NCBI RefSeq assembly: GCF_052857255.1
Contig: NC_135505.1
Location: forward strand, 64,165,649-64,229,648
Direction: 5' to 3'
From: Amblyomma americanum
Taxonomy: Eukaryota > Arthropoda > Arachnida > Ixodida > Ixodidae
Length of the DNA stretch: 64,000 bases
Of this stretch, positions 11,576 to 22,629 are shown piece by piece. Made by a program: the position numbers and the translations under genes. A model generated the notes under the pieces. It searched no databases. It had not been told where the DNA came from and saw nothing but the letters and a program-made list of their open reading frames with translations. Every line of letters begins with the position of its first letter. Position 1 is the first letter of the stretch.

Positions 11576-11765
11576 AGAATCCCCCAACGTGGAGTAGATT
11601 TGTAATAAGGGAGTAATTACTGATTGGCATCAACCCAAGCGCATTTATAGGGCAACAATGGAAAGGAAAGGCTACAAAGACAGCCGTATGAATGCGCTTG
11701 GGTGGATGCCAATCAGTAATTACTACGTAATTAAAAATCTACTCCAACTTGGTGGATTCCCCTCC
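11576..11765. repeat. Inverted pair of SINE tails
   Basis: The left arm (about 11576-11647) and right arm (about 11688-11765) are near-exact reverse complements of about 70 bp. They share GCGCTTGGGTGGATGCCAAT, CAGTAATTACT and ATCTACTCCAAC with the preceding SINE family. The spacer is about 40 bp. Either two 5'-truncated copies inserted head to head or one tail was duplicated in inverted orientation. Confidence 0.75.
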
Positions 11766-14700
11766 AGTTCAAATTTCCTGCATACAACTTCATATTTGTA
11801 ACATATTCTATGACTAAAACAACGTAATAAATAAAACAAGTAGACAAGCCTCATTTTTAAGCAGCGCGTTTAATGTGAATTGCCTTAGAAAGCGTTCCTA
11901 ATGTGCGTTTTTGGTTACATTGCAAATAACCTGGCCAACTAGATTCACTCAAAGGCTGTTTTTCTAAAAGTGTAACCTCTGCCATTAGCCGTGCCCTTTA
12001 CCTCAAGGTTCTCGTTTGAACTGGGCGTCTGGAGCAAAACCTCTGGAGAAAGCTTGGATCCCCTACCAGTTTGCTTTGCGCACTCTATCATCCATTTAGA
12101 AAACGAAAATCATTAATCATGTAGCGAGAGTGCATCATATTTTTTGGGGGGAGGGGGGGGGGGGCTACACGGAGAAATTGTTCCCAAGCAAGAATAACAA
12201 TGTGGAGGTTCCCCGAAGAGGCGCAACAATGTCGGCGAAAAAAAAAAAACATAGCGACTAACGAAGGCAGTTTATGGAAAGTTTGGTTTTTCTGCCTTTT
12301 TGTATTCATCTCTGGCGCCATATTTGAATATTGAAATACTTTCTTTCTGTTCCACACTCGACATTGAAGCTGCTTGAGAAGTTTGTTGCGAAAAAAGCAT
12401 CGCGCTAACAGAAAATCAAGACGTGCTGGCGGGATGCAAAATGTGCATGAGTAAAATAAAAACGAAATGAAGATATCTGAGTACAGTTTTCTCGTTTCAT
12501 AGTTGTAGGGGTGGAGATTTATCGGTTTAAATTGAGAAATTGAGATATGTACCATTCAGTGCTCGGTCCTCACATCCAACGCTGAGTTTCATTAAAACAC
12601 GGCAACAAAGTTTTAGAACTGAATTTCGATTATGTTTCAGCCTCATGGTCCGTCCATTTTAACACAATTTACTTTATTGTATGATTGTACTTCTTACTGC
12701 AGGTATATCTCTAAATAATGCCATTTATACAATAAATAGAGCTCATGAGCCAAAACTGCTGAATGGAAACGACCAAAACGAGCTTTACGTATATTTGGAC
12801 ATTACAGCGAGGTTATATCACTCATAGGCAAAGATTTAAAAAAAAAACACTAGCTACACCCAGTACCTTAGTGAGCATCGAAAAATTCCCTGAAAACATA
12901 AGAAATTAAAAACAGAAAACTGGAACTGCTAGATCTAATAGTCGGATAACTTTTTCTAACTTCCATAATCAATTCCGCAAACTGCACCGCTATGACATTT
13001 AGAAAACAGCCATGGAAACTCCAACATGTAGAGTGCTTTGTTAGGAAAACAAATTCTAGTGAAGGAACAAACAACTTGCCTCGTGCGCTGTCATTCCAAG
13101 AATTTTGTTCCACGTGGCCTCCCGAAAAGGAATTCTCTGTAGGCTCTGCATTATCTACAAGCCGCACCTCGCAGTATCCTTGCGGTGTCGATGGGCAGAG
13201 ACAGCTGGGCGTGGCCTGTGAGGCAGGGTGAACGTTGTCGTTGAGCACGTCTTGAGGCCGGTCGCATTTGACCCGCAGCAGAGAACGAAGACAGGCGTCC
13301 ACTTGCATCTGTATAATGCTTCTGCCTTCTGCTGGAATCTGCTGGACGCGCCTTCTGCTGGAATCACTATTCATCCAAACATCACAAGCAACATTAAACA
13401 AGAACTCTGGCCCCATGCCAGGCATCTACGCCCGATCTTTACGTCACATTCTCCGGATATAAATTCGCCACCGCTCTTGTCCTGCTCACTGTGAACAAGA
13501 AACCCGTACGGGTTTCGAAACGTCTTTCTTTTTTCGACTATGGTCAGTGACTGCTACTTCACTTCATTGCATCACCATGCCTGACCAGACGGATTTCCGT
13601 CGAACTCTTGACTAAATGCTTCTGCCCATTGAGTGAACAGCTATCCGGGGACGTGTGGAACAAAAAACCACGTATACCACATTCTGTTCTCCGGACAGGC
13701 ACTGCGCTTCTGTCATCATGCAGGAGTACACAGCAGTCCCGCGCACGCTGATAGCATGGGCCACGCTTTCGTTTTTGGAGAAGCGTTTCATGGCATTGAC
13801 CAGTTGCGTCAACAGCACCATACACTGCTGCAATGTCACCACCGCACATAAGTTGTAAAAGTGCCACTTCGGGATGCACTGCCGCGGCAACAGCAAACAG
13901 CGGATGAAGGCTATGCACCACAGGGCTTCTTGTGACTGACAGCTTCCATAGCTTCGCAGATTGTGCTTCGTAGGTCTCGTGGCGGCAGTTCTCTCAGCTC
14001 TGGCAGCCATCCCTGCTTTGCGTCATCGAGGCATCCAAGGTCCTCTGTCCTCACCTCGTGAAGCAGCCGACGCAGGCTCAACAACTCTACGAAAGGCAAC
14101 CTGGGGGCCCGTTCATCGTTGAAGAGATGATGGTCTTGCAATCGAATTTAGGCGTGGTGTTTCGGTCACGGAGAGCAGCAGTTCATCGACACTTGTATCT
14201 GTTGTAGGTCTGTTGACGAAGTAAGCGGCTTGGCACTTTACAGATCAAGCTGCTACGACTTTGACAGCTTCCAAGTCGACCGCCAGTGCAGACGCAGCAA
14301 ATTTATAACGTCTACCGCGACTGAAAGACTTTGCCTCATTTGAGATAGGATGACAGTGCTTATCATTAGACATCATGTGATTGTCTTCTCAAGTCATGTG
14401 ATGTGATACTTTATCGAAGCGTAAGCGTTGTCAGCACCTTGAAGCTTTGCAGTAGAAGCAGGAAAATAGATATCGCAAAATAAACCTCGCAAATCTGAAA
14501 TATGCCCAGGAAATAGTAAACCGCAACTATCCTATCCGATATGGATCGAGACCGCTTGTTTGTCTGTTGACAACGTACAAAGTACAACGATTATCAGCGA
14601 AAAACGACGAAACTCAAGTTTTCAAGTCCTCTTCCCCAATAACCCGTATTAGTCGCTCGTTTTAGCGCTCATGCTGAGTGTCTAAAGTAACCCTTCATCT

Positions 14701-16164
14701 TTGTGCGTTGTGCTACTTTGAATGCATGTGCAACCAGCCTGTTTAGCATGAGTCTACGTTTTTCAGATGAAGCGTTCAACGCGGCCTATACAGTAGCTGA
14801 TGGGTTTTGTTTGAACTGTCGCTACCGCAGGCTGTAACGCTGGAGAGGGCAACTGAGTTGCCAGCAAGCTTTGGACGACCATCATTATATCAAAAAGGTT
14901 GCGAAAATAATTTCTATGGTTATCCGGATATTAAAGAACAGACCTGTAGTGCTATATTTATTTCCCTACAGAATACAACCAGGACGTGTGTGTCTTGCGT
15001 GCCATCCTTCAGATATGCCATATAATTTCTTTCAGGATCAATGGTGAATCGCCTTGCTCCAAAACGTCTATTGTTTCCTTTAACGCCTAGGTTGACCTCC
15101 GTGATACGTGTATCGTTTCATCACTGCTTTGAGCAAATTCTGAATTGCGGCAGCGATAACAAAGGCTTCGCGGGCACATACAGGAATAAATATCTTCTCT
15201 AGTTTCATACTTTTCCACACGGCAGCAGAACGGGCTGGTAGCGGCGAGTGAGGTGCAGCTGTATTTTTCTCTTTCTCACTGCAAAAAAGCAGCCTCTGCT
15301 ACCATCATGCAGAGGCTCCTGCCTGAGTTTGGACCGAAAAAATATGACATGGATAAAACACCTCTGGTTCACAGCGATTGACGCCTGCCATATTCTGCAT
15401 TAACCAGTGCAATAGCGCAAGGATGCTTCTTGCGAGATGCACGTTTTTGAACAATGAAACGCAAAATCTACCAGAAAAGTGTAATATGAGAGACGGAGGT
15501 AAAGCGTGACTCGCGTATCTAAATTGTCGTGATTATTTTTTTTTTCAAAGGTTTCAAGACAGAAATAGTGGCTAATTATTATCCGTGGTCCTGGCATCAC
15601 GCTCACATAATATAAACAGGCCAGCTTTAGGCTACACAAAAATGCATGTAAATGTCGCTTTTCCCTCCCCCTCTGCCTCCCAATGTGGCGAAATTAGACG
15701 CTCTTACAAAGCAAACGTGCTACTAACCGTTGCAATGAATGCGCAGTCACAATCTTTGCCAGCCTGTTCCCATGACTGATACTACTGAGTCTACTCATAC
15801 CAAACCAGGCAATGATTTGTGCGATGGCCCATTAAAGTCGCAGTTCTCTGCCCCGGGCTCTGATTGTGCCCTCACTACGCGATGTTTTTGAATATCATTG
15901 CTTCATAACAGCTTGTTTTCCCCTTAGTGCAACAGTTGTACTTTCGCTGAGCTGTGTTCTAAGACCATGAATTTTTTTAATTTGTGGCGTGTTAACACAA
16001 TGAATCATTTTAATGTGATTCCAGACGAATTCTGATAGATTATGCTCAATTGTTAGAGATAGTGTTTTGCTAATAGCTCTAATTGTTCATTTTATGGTGC
16101 CATTGTAGTAAAGGTGTCGTCCAATGTATATATATATATAGTAATTTTTTTAAAAGTATATATT
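11766..16164. other. Unassigned sequence
   Basis: No gene is recognised. The longest open frames are 185 codons (12868-13425, minus) and 155 codons (12088-12555, minus), without family signatures. The stretch 13559-14141 (minus) has a somewhat GC-richer, coding-like composition but several stops and is listed separately. A G-run lies at about 12146-12164. Confidence 0.5.
13559..14141 (-). pseudogene. Coding-like stretch of unknown identity
   Basis: Three overlapping minus-strand frames cover this region. The first (14141-13911) encodes 76 residues with a leucine- and arginine-rich pattern such as FVELLSLRRLLHEVR and LPELRELPPRDLRSTICEAM, which looks more protein-like than its surroundings. 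Its continuation is broken into other frames (13921-13559 and 14010-13612). I do not recognise the product. It could be a decayed host exon or a transposon fragment. Confidence 0.2.
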
Positions 16165-16280
16165 AGGCACTGCCCATTAAATAAAATAGAAACATTCCCC
16201 TGTGCAACTTGGTTTTGTGACTGTTGGCTTCCTTTATATGTTTGTCAAACGAGCCAGTCATTTCATTTGCCTTGTCTGCT
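16165..16280 (+). repeat. SINE tail fragment
   Basis: GGCACTGCCCATTAAATAAA, then GTGACTGTTGGCTTCCTTTA and CATTTGCCTTGTCTGC, align with the tail of the SINE at 16508-16750. It is a headless copy, preceded by a short (TA)n at about 16124-16140. Confidence 0.65.
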
Positions 16281-16507
16281 AATAGCTTAACGAGGGTCTC
16301 GGTTCTGGCAGTCTTGATGCCATAGGTTGCATAAGAGGGTTCTCGCCCAGTTTCCGCCCTCGCTGTTGGATGACGTTCTACGTCACACTCGCGGTATTAT
16401 AGGACGTGCTACGTCCACCGCTATGGGCGAGGGTGGCGCTTGTGAACACTCTCAAGGTTCGCTTACACGCAAAACATAAATACCCACGAAAGCAGCAGAT
16501 TGGGCAG

Positions 16508-17165
<658 letters not shown>

Positions 17166-17287
17166 GGCGCGACAGCTCCGACGCAGTCAGCGTTAGGAAT
17201 GCAGTCTGCTACCCTATCTGAGGTGTCAAGACGAAACTTTAGTTTTAGAATTATTACAGCGCTGCACAGTAATGGGTCATCAACGGG

Positions 17288-17515
17288 CGCATGTTCCCCA
17301 GTGGTAGATCCTCGGTTTGCAGAGAAAGGGGACCGGGGTTGGAATCCCGTGGCGCGAAATTGTACATCGTGTTTAACAAGAAGACTCCGAGAGGCGACGG
17401 CATTGCGTTACCAGTCCTGGTGTGCGGTCTGATCTCGGTGTTCCGAACAGACCACGCACTCCCTACCGCAGCACGATTTGGCCACCATAGCGTAGTACTT
17501 GGCCACAATCTTTTA
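17288..17515 (+). mobile_element. tRNA-derived SINE of a fourth family
   Basis: TTCCCCAGTGGTAGATCCTC (box A) and GGGGTTGGAATCCCG (box B) form a tRNA-like head with a TTTGCAG anticodon region, perhaps from tRNA-Cys. The body contains CTCCGAGAGGCGACG, CGTTACCAGTCCTGGTG and CTTGGCCACAATC. It ends just before the RTE element. Confidence 0.65.
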
Positions 17516-17524
17516 TAAACAAAG

Positions 17525-18550
17525 CAAGAAACCCTCGGCCCTCAGTCCCCTGAACCTGGCAGTGTTTAACGTTTTAATCATACACAGTGAGGCTAGCCTA
17601 GCAGTGCTATTCGAAGAGCATTTAAGGGGATGCTATTAAAGGGGATTAGAGGACATTAAAGGGGATGCCATGAGGCTTAGAGAGGTTAGCACGGAGGATG
17701 AGGGGTATACAATACTAGAGGGCGGGAAAGTACTGTGCTATCGTGCATTAGAGGACAGAGGAGAAATAGTTGTTGGATTTCTCGTGCATAAGTATATATC
17801 TGGCACCGTAGAGAAGTTCTGTAGTATTAACGAGAGGGTAGTAGCTATCGAAATTCGGAATAATAGCAGGTACCAGCTCAAAATAGCGCAGGCGCACGCG
17901 CCTGCATCTAGCCAAAATCACCAAATTGTCCAATGTCTCCATGAGGGCGTACAATTAGCTATGATTAAAATAAAAACGCCGTGATTTCTACTGATGGGTC
18001 ACATCAATGCCAAGGTAGAAAAAAACCGGCTGGAGACCAGTGACTAGGCGACTATCGCACAAGATCCAGGTAAAGCAGAGGGTAGATAATAATACGATTT
18101 GCAGAGAGAAATAATTTACTAATCATGAATACATTCTTCCGCCGAGAGAACATCAGTGGAAGAACCCCACCGGTGTGAATAAAAATGAAATAGTCATGAT
18201 GCTATGTGTTCACCTTGGTATCGAGCAGGCTGTAAATTTCTCGGTAAGGTGCGTTTTAGCGACCACAGAATTGTAAGGTCTCGAATTCGCTGATATTTCA
18301 CCAGGGAACGGAAGAAACTAGTGATGTGGAAGCCCGTCAACGAGTTAGCAGTAAGAGGAAAAGTCGAGTAATTCAGAATATCGCTGAAGAACAGATATTT
18401 GATTTTAACTGAGGAAGAGGATCTTAACGTTCAAACAATGAATGATAACCTCGCAGCTATTATTACGAAGTGGAAAGTAGGAGTAAGCGGTTGCGTGGTT
18501 CGACGAAATTCCGGCAAGCTATGCCACGAGACGAAGGATCTGATTAAGAA
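17525..18550 (+). pseudogene. RTE-clade LINE, 5' end and endonuclease
   Basis: The 5' sequence (CCTCAGTCCCCTGAACCTGG, then AGTGTTTAACG) matches the RTE 5' fragment at 29625-29800. The frame at 17670-17984 reads EDEGYTILEGGKVLCYRALE, then DRGE and VGFLVHKYISGTVEKFC, then AIEIRNNSRYQLKI. This is the first half of an RTE endonuclease. The second half (about 17985-18550) is recognisable only in patches, such as a KLCHETKDLIKN segment near 18515-18550. The catalytic GDFN region is degraded. Its RT half seems to be at 20837-22130. Confidence 0.65.
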
Positions 18551-18699
18551 CCCCGAAACGTAAAAGCGTTTAACGCTGCGGACTGAACGCTGCGGACTAG
18601 CATAGCTATAAATTTAAAAAACAAACAAGGTTTTGTTATTTGACATATTGTATTTAAATTGGCACAAAGTCGAACATGATATAAATAACGACGGTAGGC

Positions 18700-20823
18700 T
18701 GAAAGCAAAGAACAGGAAACTCGAAACCAGCGGATTGGCGGAAGCCACGTGTGGTACCAGTTTACAGAAAAGGTGAACCGATATCTGCCGCAAACTATCG
18801 TCCAAATTCGATCGCAAGCCCGTGCTGTAAAATGCTGGAACACGGTATTGCATCAGATATTCGACAACTCTTATAAGAAAGTCAGGCGTTATCAGAATTT
18901 CAGCACGGTTCTCAGAAGGGCTTGTCAACAGTCGCAGAACTGCTAACGAGTGTTCATGAACTTAGATGTGTACTGGACGAGAACAGTAAATTAGATGTTT
19001 TGTTCCTTGAGATTTCCAGAGCCCTGTGACAGGGTGCACAAGCCAAACTGTTGTTTAAACTGGATTGTATTGGTCTTCCTTCACGTACTATTCACTGGAT
19101 AAGAGCGTATCTTACTGACAGTAAACAGTATGACCCCATTAGGAACTGTAATTCTCGGATGCTGGATGTTACGTACTTCCGGTCTGCCGCAGGGAAGTGT
19201 CTTAAGGTGCGCTCACACTAGCGGGAAGCTTCCCGCACCGGCACAGCGTCAACGTCGACGCTGCCTCGCAGCTCCTCAGAATGACGCTCACACTGCGCGC
19301 GTTTTCTCGCTGCGGTTGTCTTGGAATGTGGAGAGATGAGGCGCTGAGGGAGAACCCGATCGAGCAGAAAGAGAAGGGGGATAGTCACGTGACACTAGAG
19401 AAGACTGGCAAGAGCACCCTTTTCTCGCGTCGTCGTCTTGATCGTCTGCTAGCTCCCCTCCCGTCGCCCTGGCAAAGCAGCCGCCGAGTGCCCGGCCGGC
19501 CGGCCGGCCGGCCGGACGCGCGCAGCCTCCGCCTCCGCCGACGGGGTCACTGAACTGGGACCGACGTCACGGTTCACGGTCGGCGCCCATTGGCTGTTCT
19601 CGTCAGCGGCACGGGAAAAATAGGTGCCGAACCCATCGCTCCGCGGGACGGCACAGCAGGCTGTCCGCGGGAGAAAAACCGGCTTGCGCGGGAAGCGGCA
19701 CGCGGAAAACGTCCTGCGTTGCGCGTTTTCCCCGCTAATGTGAGCGCGCCTTTAGGCCGCTCTTTTTTTATTCACATCAAATATTTGGTAGATGCTATTC
19801 CTACGCGCATCTTCCCAGTTATTTATCGACGACTGTGTTGTGTTTACAGAAATTACGTGAAAAAAGAATCAAGAAACATTACAGGACACTTCAGAAGCTG
19901 TTTCCTACTTGTGTGCAAATGGGGTATGCAACTCAACATCGATAAAACAGTAATCTTAAGAGTAAAATATAAGATACTCCCGTTTACCTATACACATGAG
20001 CTGCATAACGACAATAGTTCAGAGGTTGAATCGTATTAATATCTAGGAGTCGCGCTCATAAATAAATTAAACTGGTCGAAGCACATGTCAGAAATTTCTG
20101 CTGCTGCGTTTCGCAAGCTGTGGTCCATTTAGCGAAAGTGTAGGACTGCTCCTGCAAATATTAAACATCTCGCCTATAACAACTCCGTAAGGGCTAAACT
20201 CGATTATGCGGCGGTTTTATGGGAGCCACATAATAAAAAATATATAGCACAACTTGAGCGCGCGCAAAGAAAAGCTTTGCGATTTATTTTTGGCAAATAA
20301 AAAAGGCATTATTACCCATCTATGCTAACGAAGGAACACGACATACACACTTTAGAATCCCGAAGAGAGTTAAGTCGCCTCACCAACTTTATGAAGGAGA
20401 AGGAAAAATAAAAATGAAGTTGCCTGCATGCGTCAAAACTCATTGTACAAGGAAGACCACACGCACGAAGGAACACTCTTTGTCCCCAATTTTCGTCCGC
20501 GCCAGCACATTTAAATATAGCACCTCTCCCGGAACTCTATCCGAATGGCAAGCCTTACTGTATCATTTGTTTCTGTCTGGTAATTTTGCACCCAAATTGG
20601 AGAGTCACCTTCTTATTTCTTGAGTTTGTTCTTCATCGTTATTTAGGATTATTTTACGATGCGTGTCTTTATTTGTTCACACTTGATTGCTGTTTGATTT
20701 GTTTACCTCTACCAATATTATCTGCATATGCTTGCCTTTTCTTGTTTTGTAAAAATGTTCGAATGTGCCCCTCCTGCTAGGACCATGCATGGGCTGAAGT
20801 ATTTTAAAGCAATAAATAAATAA
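18700..20823 (+). mobile_element. CR1-like LINE, 5'-truncated, split by a MITE
   Basis: In shifting frames the plus strand gives RYLPQT (RT start), KLDVLFLEISRAL (the FLDFSRAFD box, degraded), KLLFKLDCIGLPSRTIHWIR and YLTDSKQY. The PQGSVL block follows, then after the MITE GPL-like FFIHIKYLVDAI, NIDKTVIL, YLGVALINKLNWSKH and LDYAAVLWEPH with ERAQRKALRFIFG. The order and motifs match the RT and post-RT regions of CR1-type elements. The (A/F)ADD box is unrecognisable. The 3' end has an AAGCAATAAATAAATAAA tail at 20806-20823. Confidence 0.75.
19205..19751. mobile_element. Harbinger-like MITE, 547 bp
   Basis: The ends are imperfect terminal inverted repeats of about 22 bp: AGGTGCGCTCACACTAGCGG at the left, and AGGCGCGCTCACATTAGCGG reading inward from the right. 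A TTA duplication flanks it (19202-19204 and 19752-19754). The interior is GC-rich, holds a (CCGG)n run near 19490-19515 and encodes no transposase. TTA duplications and this TIR style are typical of PIF/Harbinger elements. The interrupted LINE reads GSVL on the left and G on the right, so the insertion point is exact. Confidence 0.8.
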
Positions 20824-20836
20824 ACCAAGAGTATGC

Positions 20837-22130
20837 ATGAGCAGAAAAAGAGGACAATGTAATAACATTATGGTCAAGGCAGTTAATGAAGCCGAAGAGT
20901 TCTACACAAATCTGTACAGTAGCAAATACAATCAGAGCTTTAATGAGACCGGCGTTAAAGCACAGCAATGTGACCTCCCGTCAGTAACGAAAGGGGAAGC
21001 AAAGACAACCTTAGGAGCAGAGCAAAGGGGGATAGCAACTCGGGAGGATCAGGTAACATCAGATCTATAGAAGTACGAAGGGCAGACTGCGGTGCAAACA
21101 TTAGCCGCCCTTTGTACGCAACGTTTTATGACCTCGAGCATACCAGAAGCTTAGATGAACGCTAACATTATCTTAATTCTTAAGTGGTGGGACATCAAGG
21201 ACCTAAACAATTACAAACCTATCAGCTTACTGTCCATCTCAAACAAGGTATTTACTGAGGTAATCGCTAATAGTGTCTGGACAACTTAATACTTGAACTA
21301 ACGAAATGATCGGGTAAGCGTTTCAACAATACGTTATATTAACATTATCAATTAGGTGATAGAGAAAGGCGAAGAATATAACCGACCTCTCTATATAGAT
21401 CTCCGTGATAACGGCCAAGAATATGGCTCAGAAGAAACCTCAGCAGTCATGCAGGCTTTGCGGAATCAGGGTGCCAAAATAGTCCTCCATAAAGTCAAAA
21501 ATAAAGCCCGAGGAATGCTGTCAGGGTGAGAGACACGCTCTCGGCAACGATATTAATCGCATGATTGGAGTAGGTAATCTGATTCCGGGATTGGGAACGT
21601 TTGGGGATAAGAGTTAAAGGAGAATGCCTAAGTAATCTGGGATTCGCTGATGACATTGCTTTGCTTAGTCACTCGGCGATGAACTGCAAAGTATCATCAA
21701 TATGTTAGACAGGCAGAGAGCTGAACGGTTGCTCTTAACATGAAGAAAGCAAAACTAATGTTTAATAGTGTAGGAGGGAAACAGCAGTTTATACTTGGTA
21801 GCGAGGTTCTGGAAGTGGTAGCGAATTTGTCTACTTAGGGCAGGTAGTGACCGCTGATCCGGATCACGAGAGGGAAATAACTAGAAGAATTAAAATAGGG
21901 TGTAGCTCATATAGCACGTTCAGAGATGCTAAACGGCAGTTTACCAATATCCTTCAAGAGAAAATATACATAGCAGTATCTTTCCGGTACTTACCTATGG
22001 CGAAGAAACGTGGATGCTTACGAAAAGGGCTCAACTTCAGTTATTGAAAACGTAGCGATTGATGGAAAAAGAAAATGATTGGTGCAATTCTAAGCGACAG
22101 GAAGTGGGAGGAATATTGATATATTGACGG
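20837..22130 (+). pseudogene. RTE-clade LINE, reverse transcriptase part
   Basis: The plus strand begins KAVNEAEEFYTNLYSSK with DLPSVTKGEAKTTL, the region before the RTE reverse transcriptase. Further motifs in other frames are NNYKPISLLS, YNRPLYI (before the degraded FDS box), LGFADDIALLSHSG in shifted form near 21640-21680, and VTADPDHEREITRRIK at about 21850-21900. Stops and frameshifts occur every few dozen codons. Together with 17525-18550 it forms most of one RTE copy on the same strand. Confidence 0.75.
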
Positions 22131-22149
22131 CAAAGAGAGAGGGCAATAT

Positions 22150-22400
22150 AATGAGAGATATTGTTAAATTCGCATTCATAACCTGAGAGAACCTGGCAAA
22201 TCCGCTCGAGGCCATTCTCATTCTTCTAGTTATTTCACTCCCATGAGCAGGATGAGCAGTCACTACCTGCCCTAAAAAAGAAGTAATCCCTCTCCACTTC
22301 CAGCACCTCGCTACTAAATGTAAACTGCAGTTTCCTTCCGAGCCTATTGAACACTAGTCTGGTTTTCTGCATATTCATTAAAGCTCTTTTCCTTCCTTCC
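22150..22400 (-). pseudogene. RTE fragment in inverted orientation
   Basis: The reverse complement reads SSEVLEVERDYFF, then a QVVTA-like block and SEITRRMRM in broken frames, which aligns with 21780-21960 on the plus strand (SEVLEV, TADPDHEREITRRIK). It sits directly after the plus-strand copy. Confidence 0.6.
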
Positions 22401-22629
22401 TTCCTTATAGAATGAAACTAGAAGATATCCATGACGGTTGCACAGCTAGTATAGTCCTTCATAAATTCATATAAAAATTCCAGTAAAGAAGCTTCACTGA
22501 TGGCTTCTTTTTGCAAATTCCTGCATGAATTAACTGAAGAGAAAGACCAGTTTCTTAAAAAGGCAGAGCGCTACGATAAAAATCAAGCACACTTACGCAC
22601 TCACAAACACACACGTACACACAAAATTG

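Noticed and set aside
12868..13425. 185-codon minus-strand frame
   Set aside because: No domain or signal peptide, and overlapping plus-strand frames of similar quality; probably chance.
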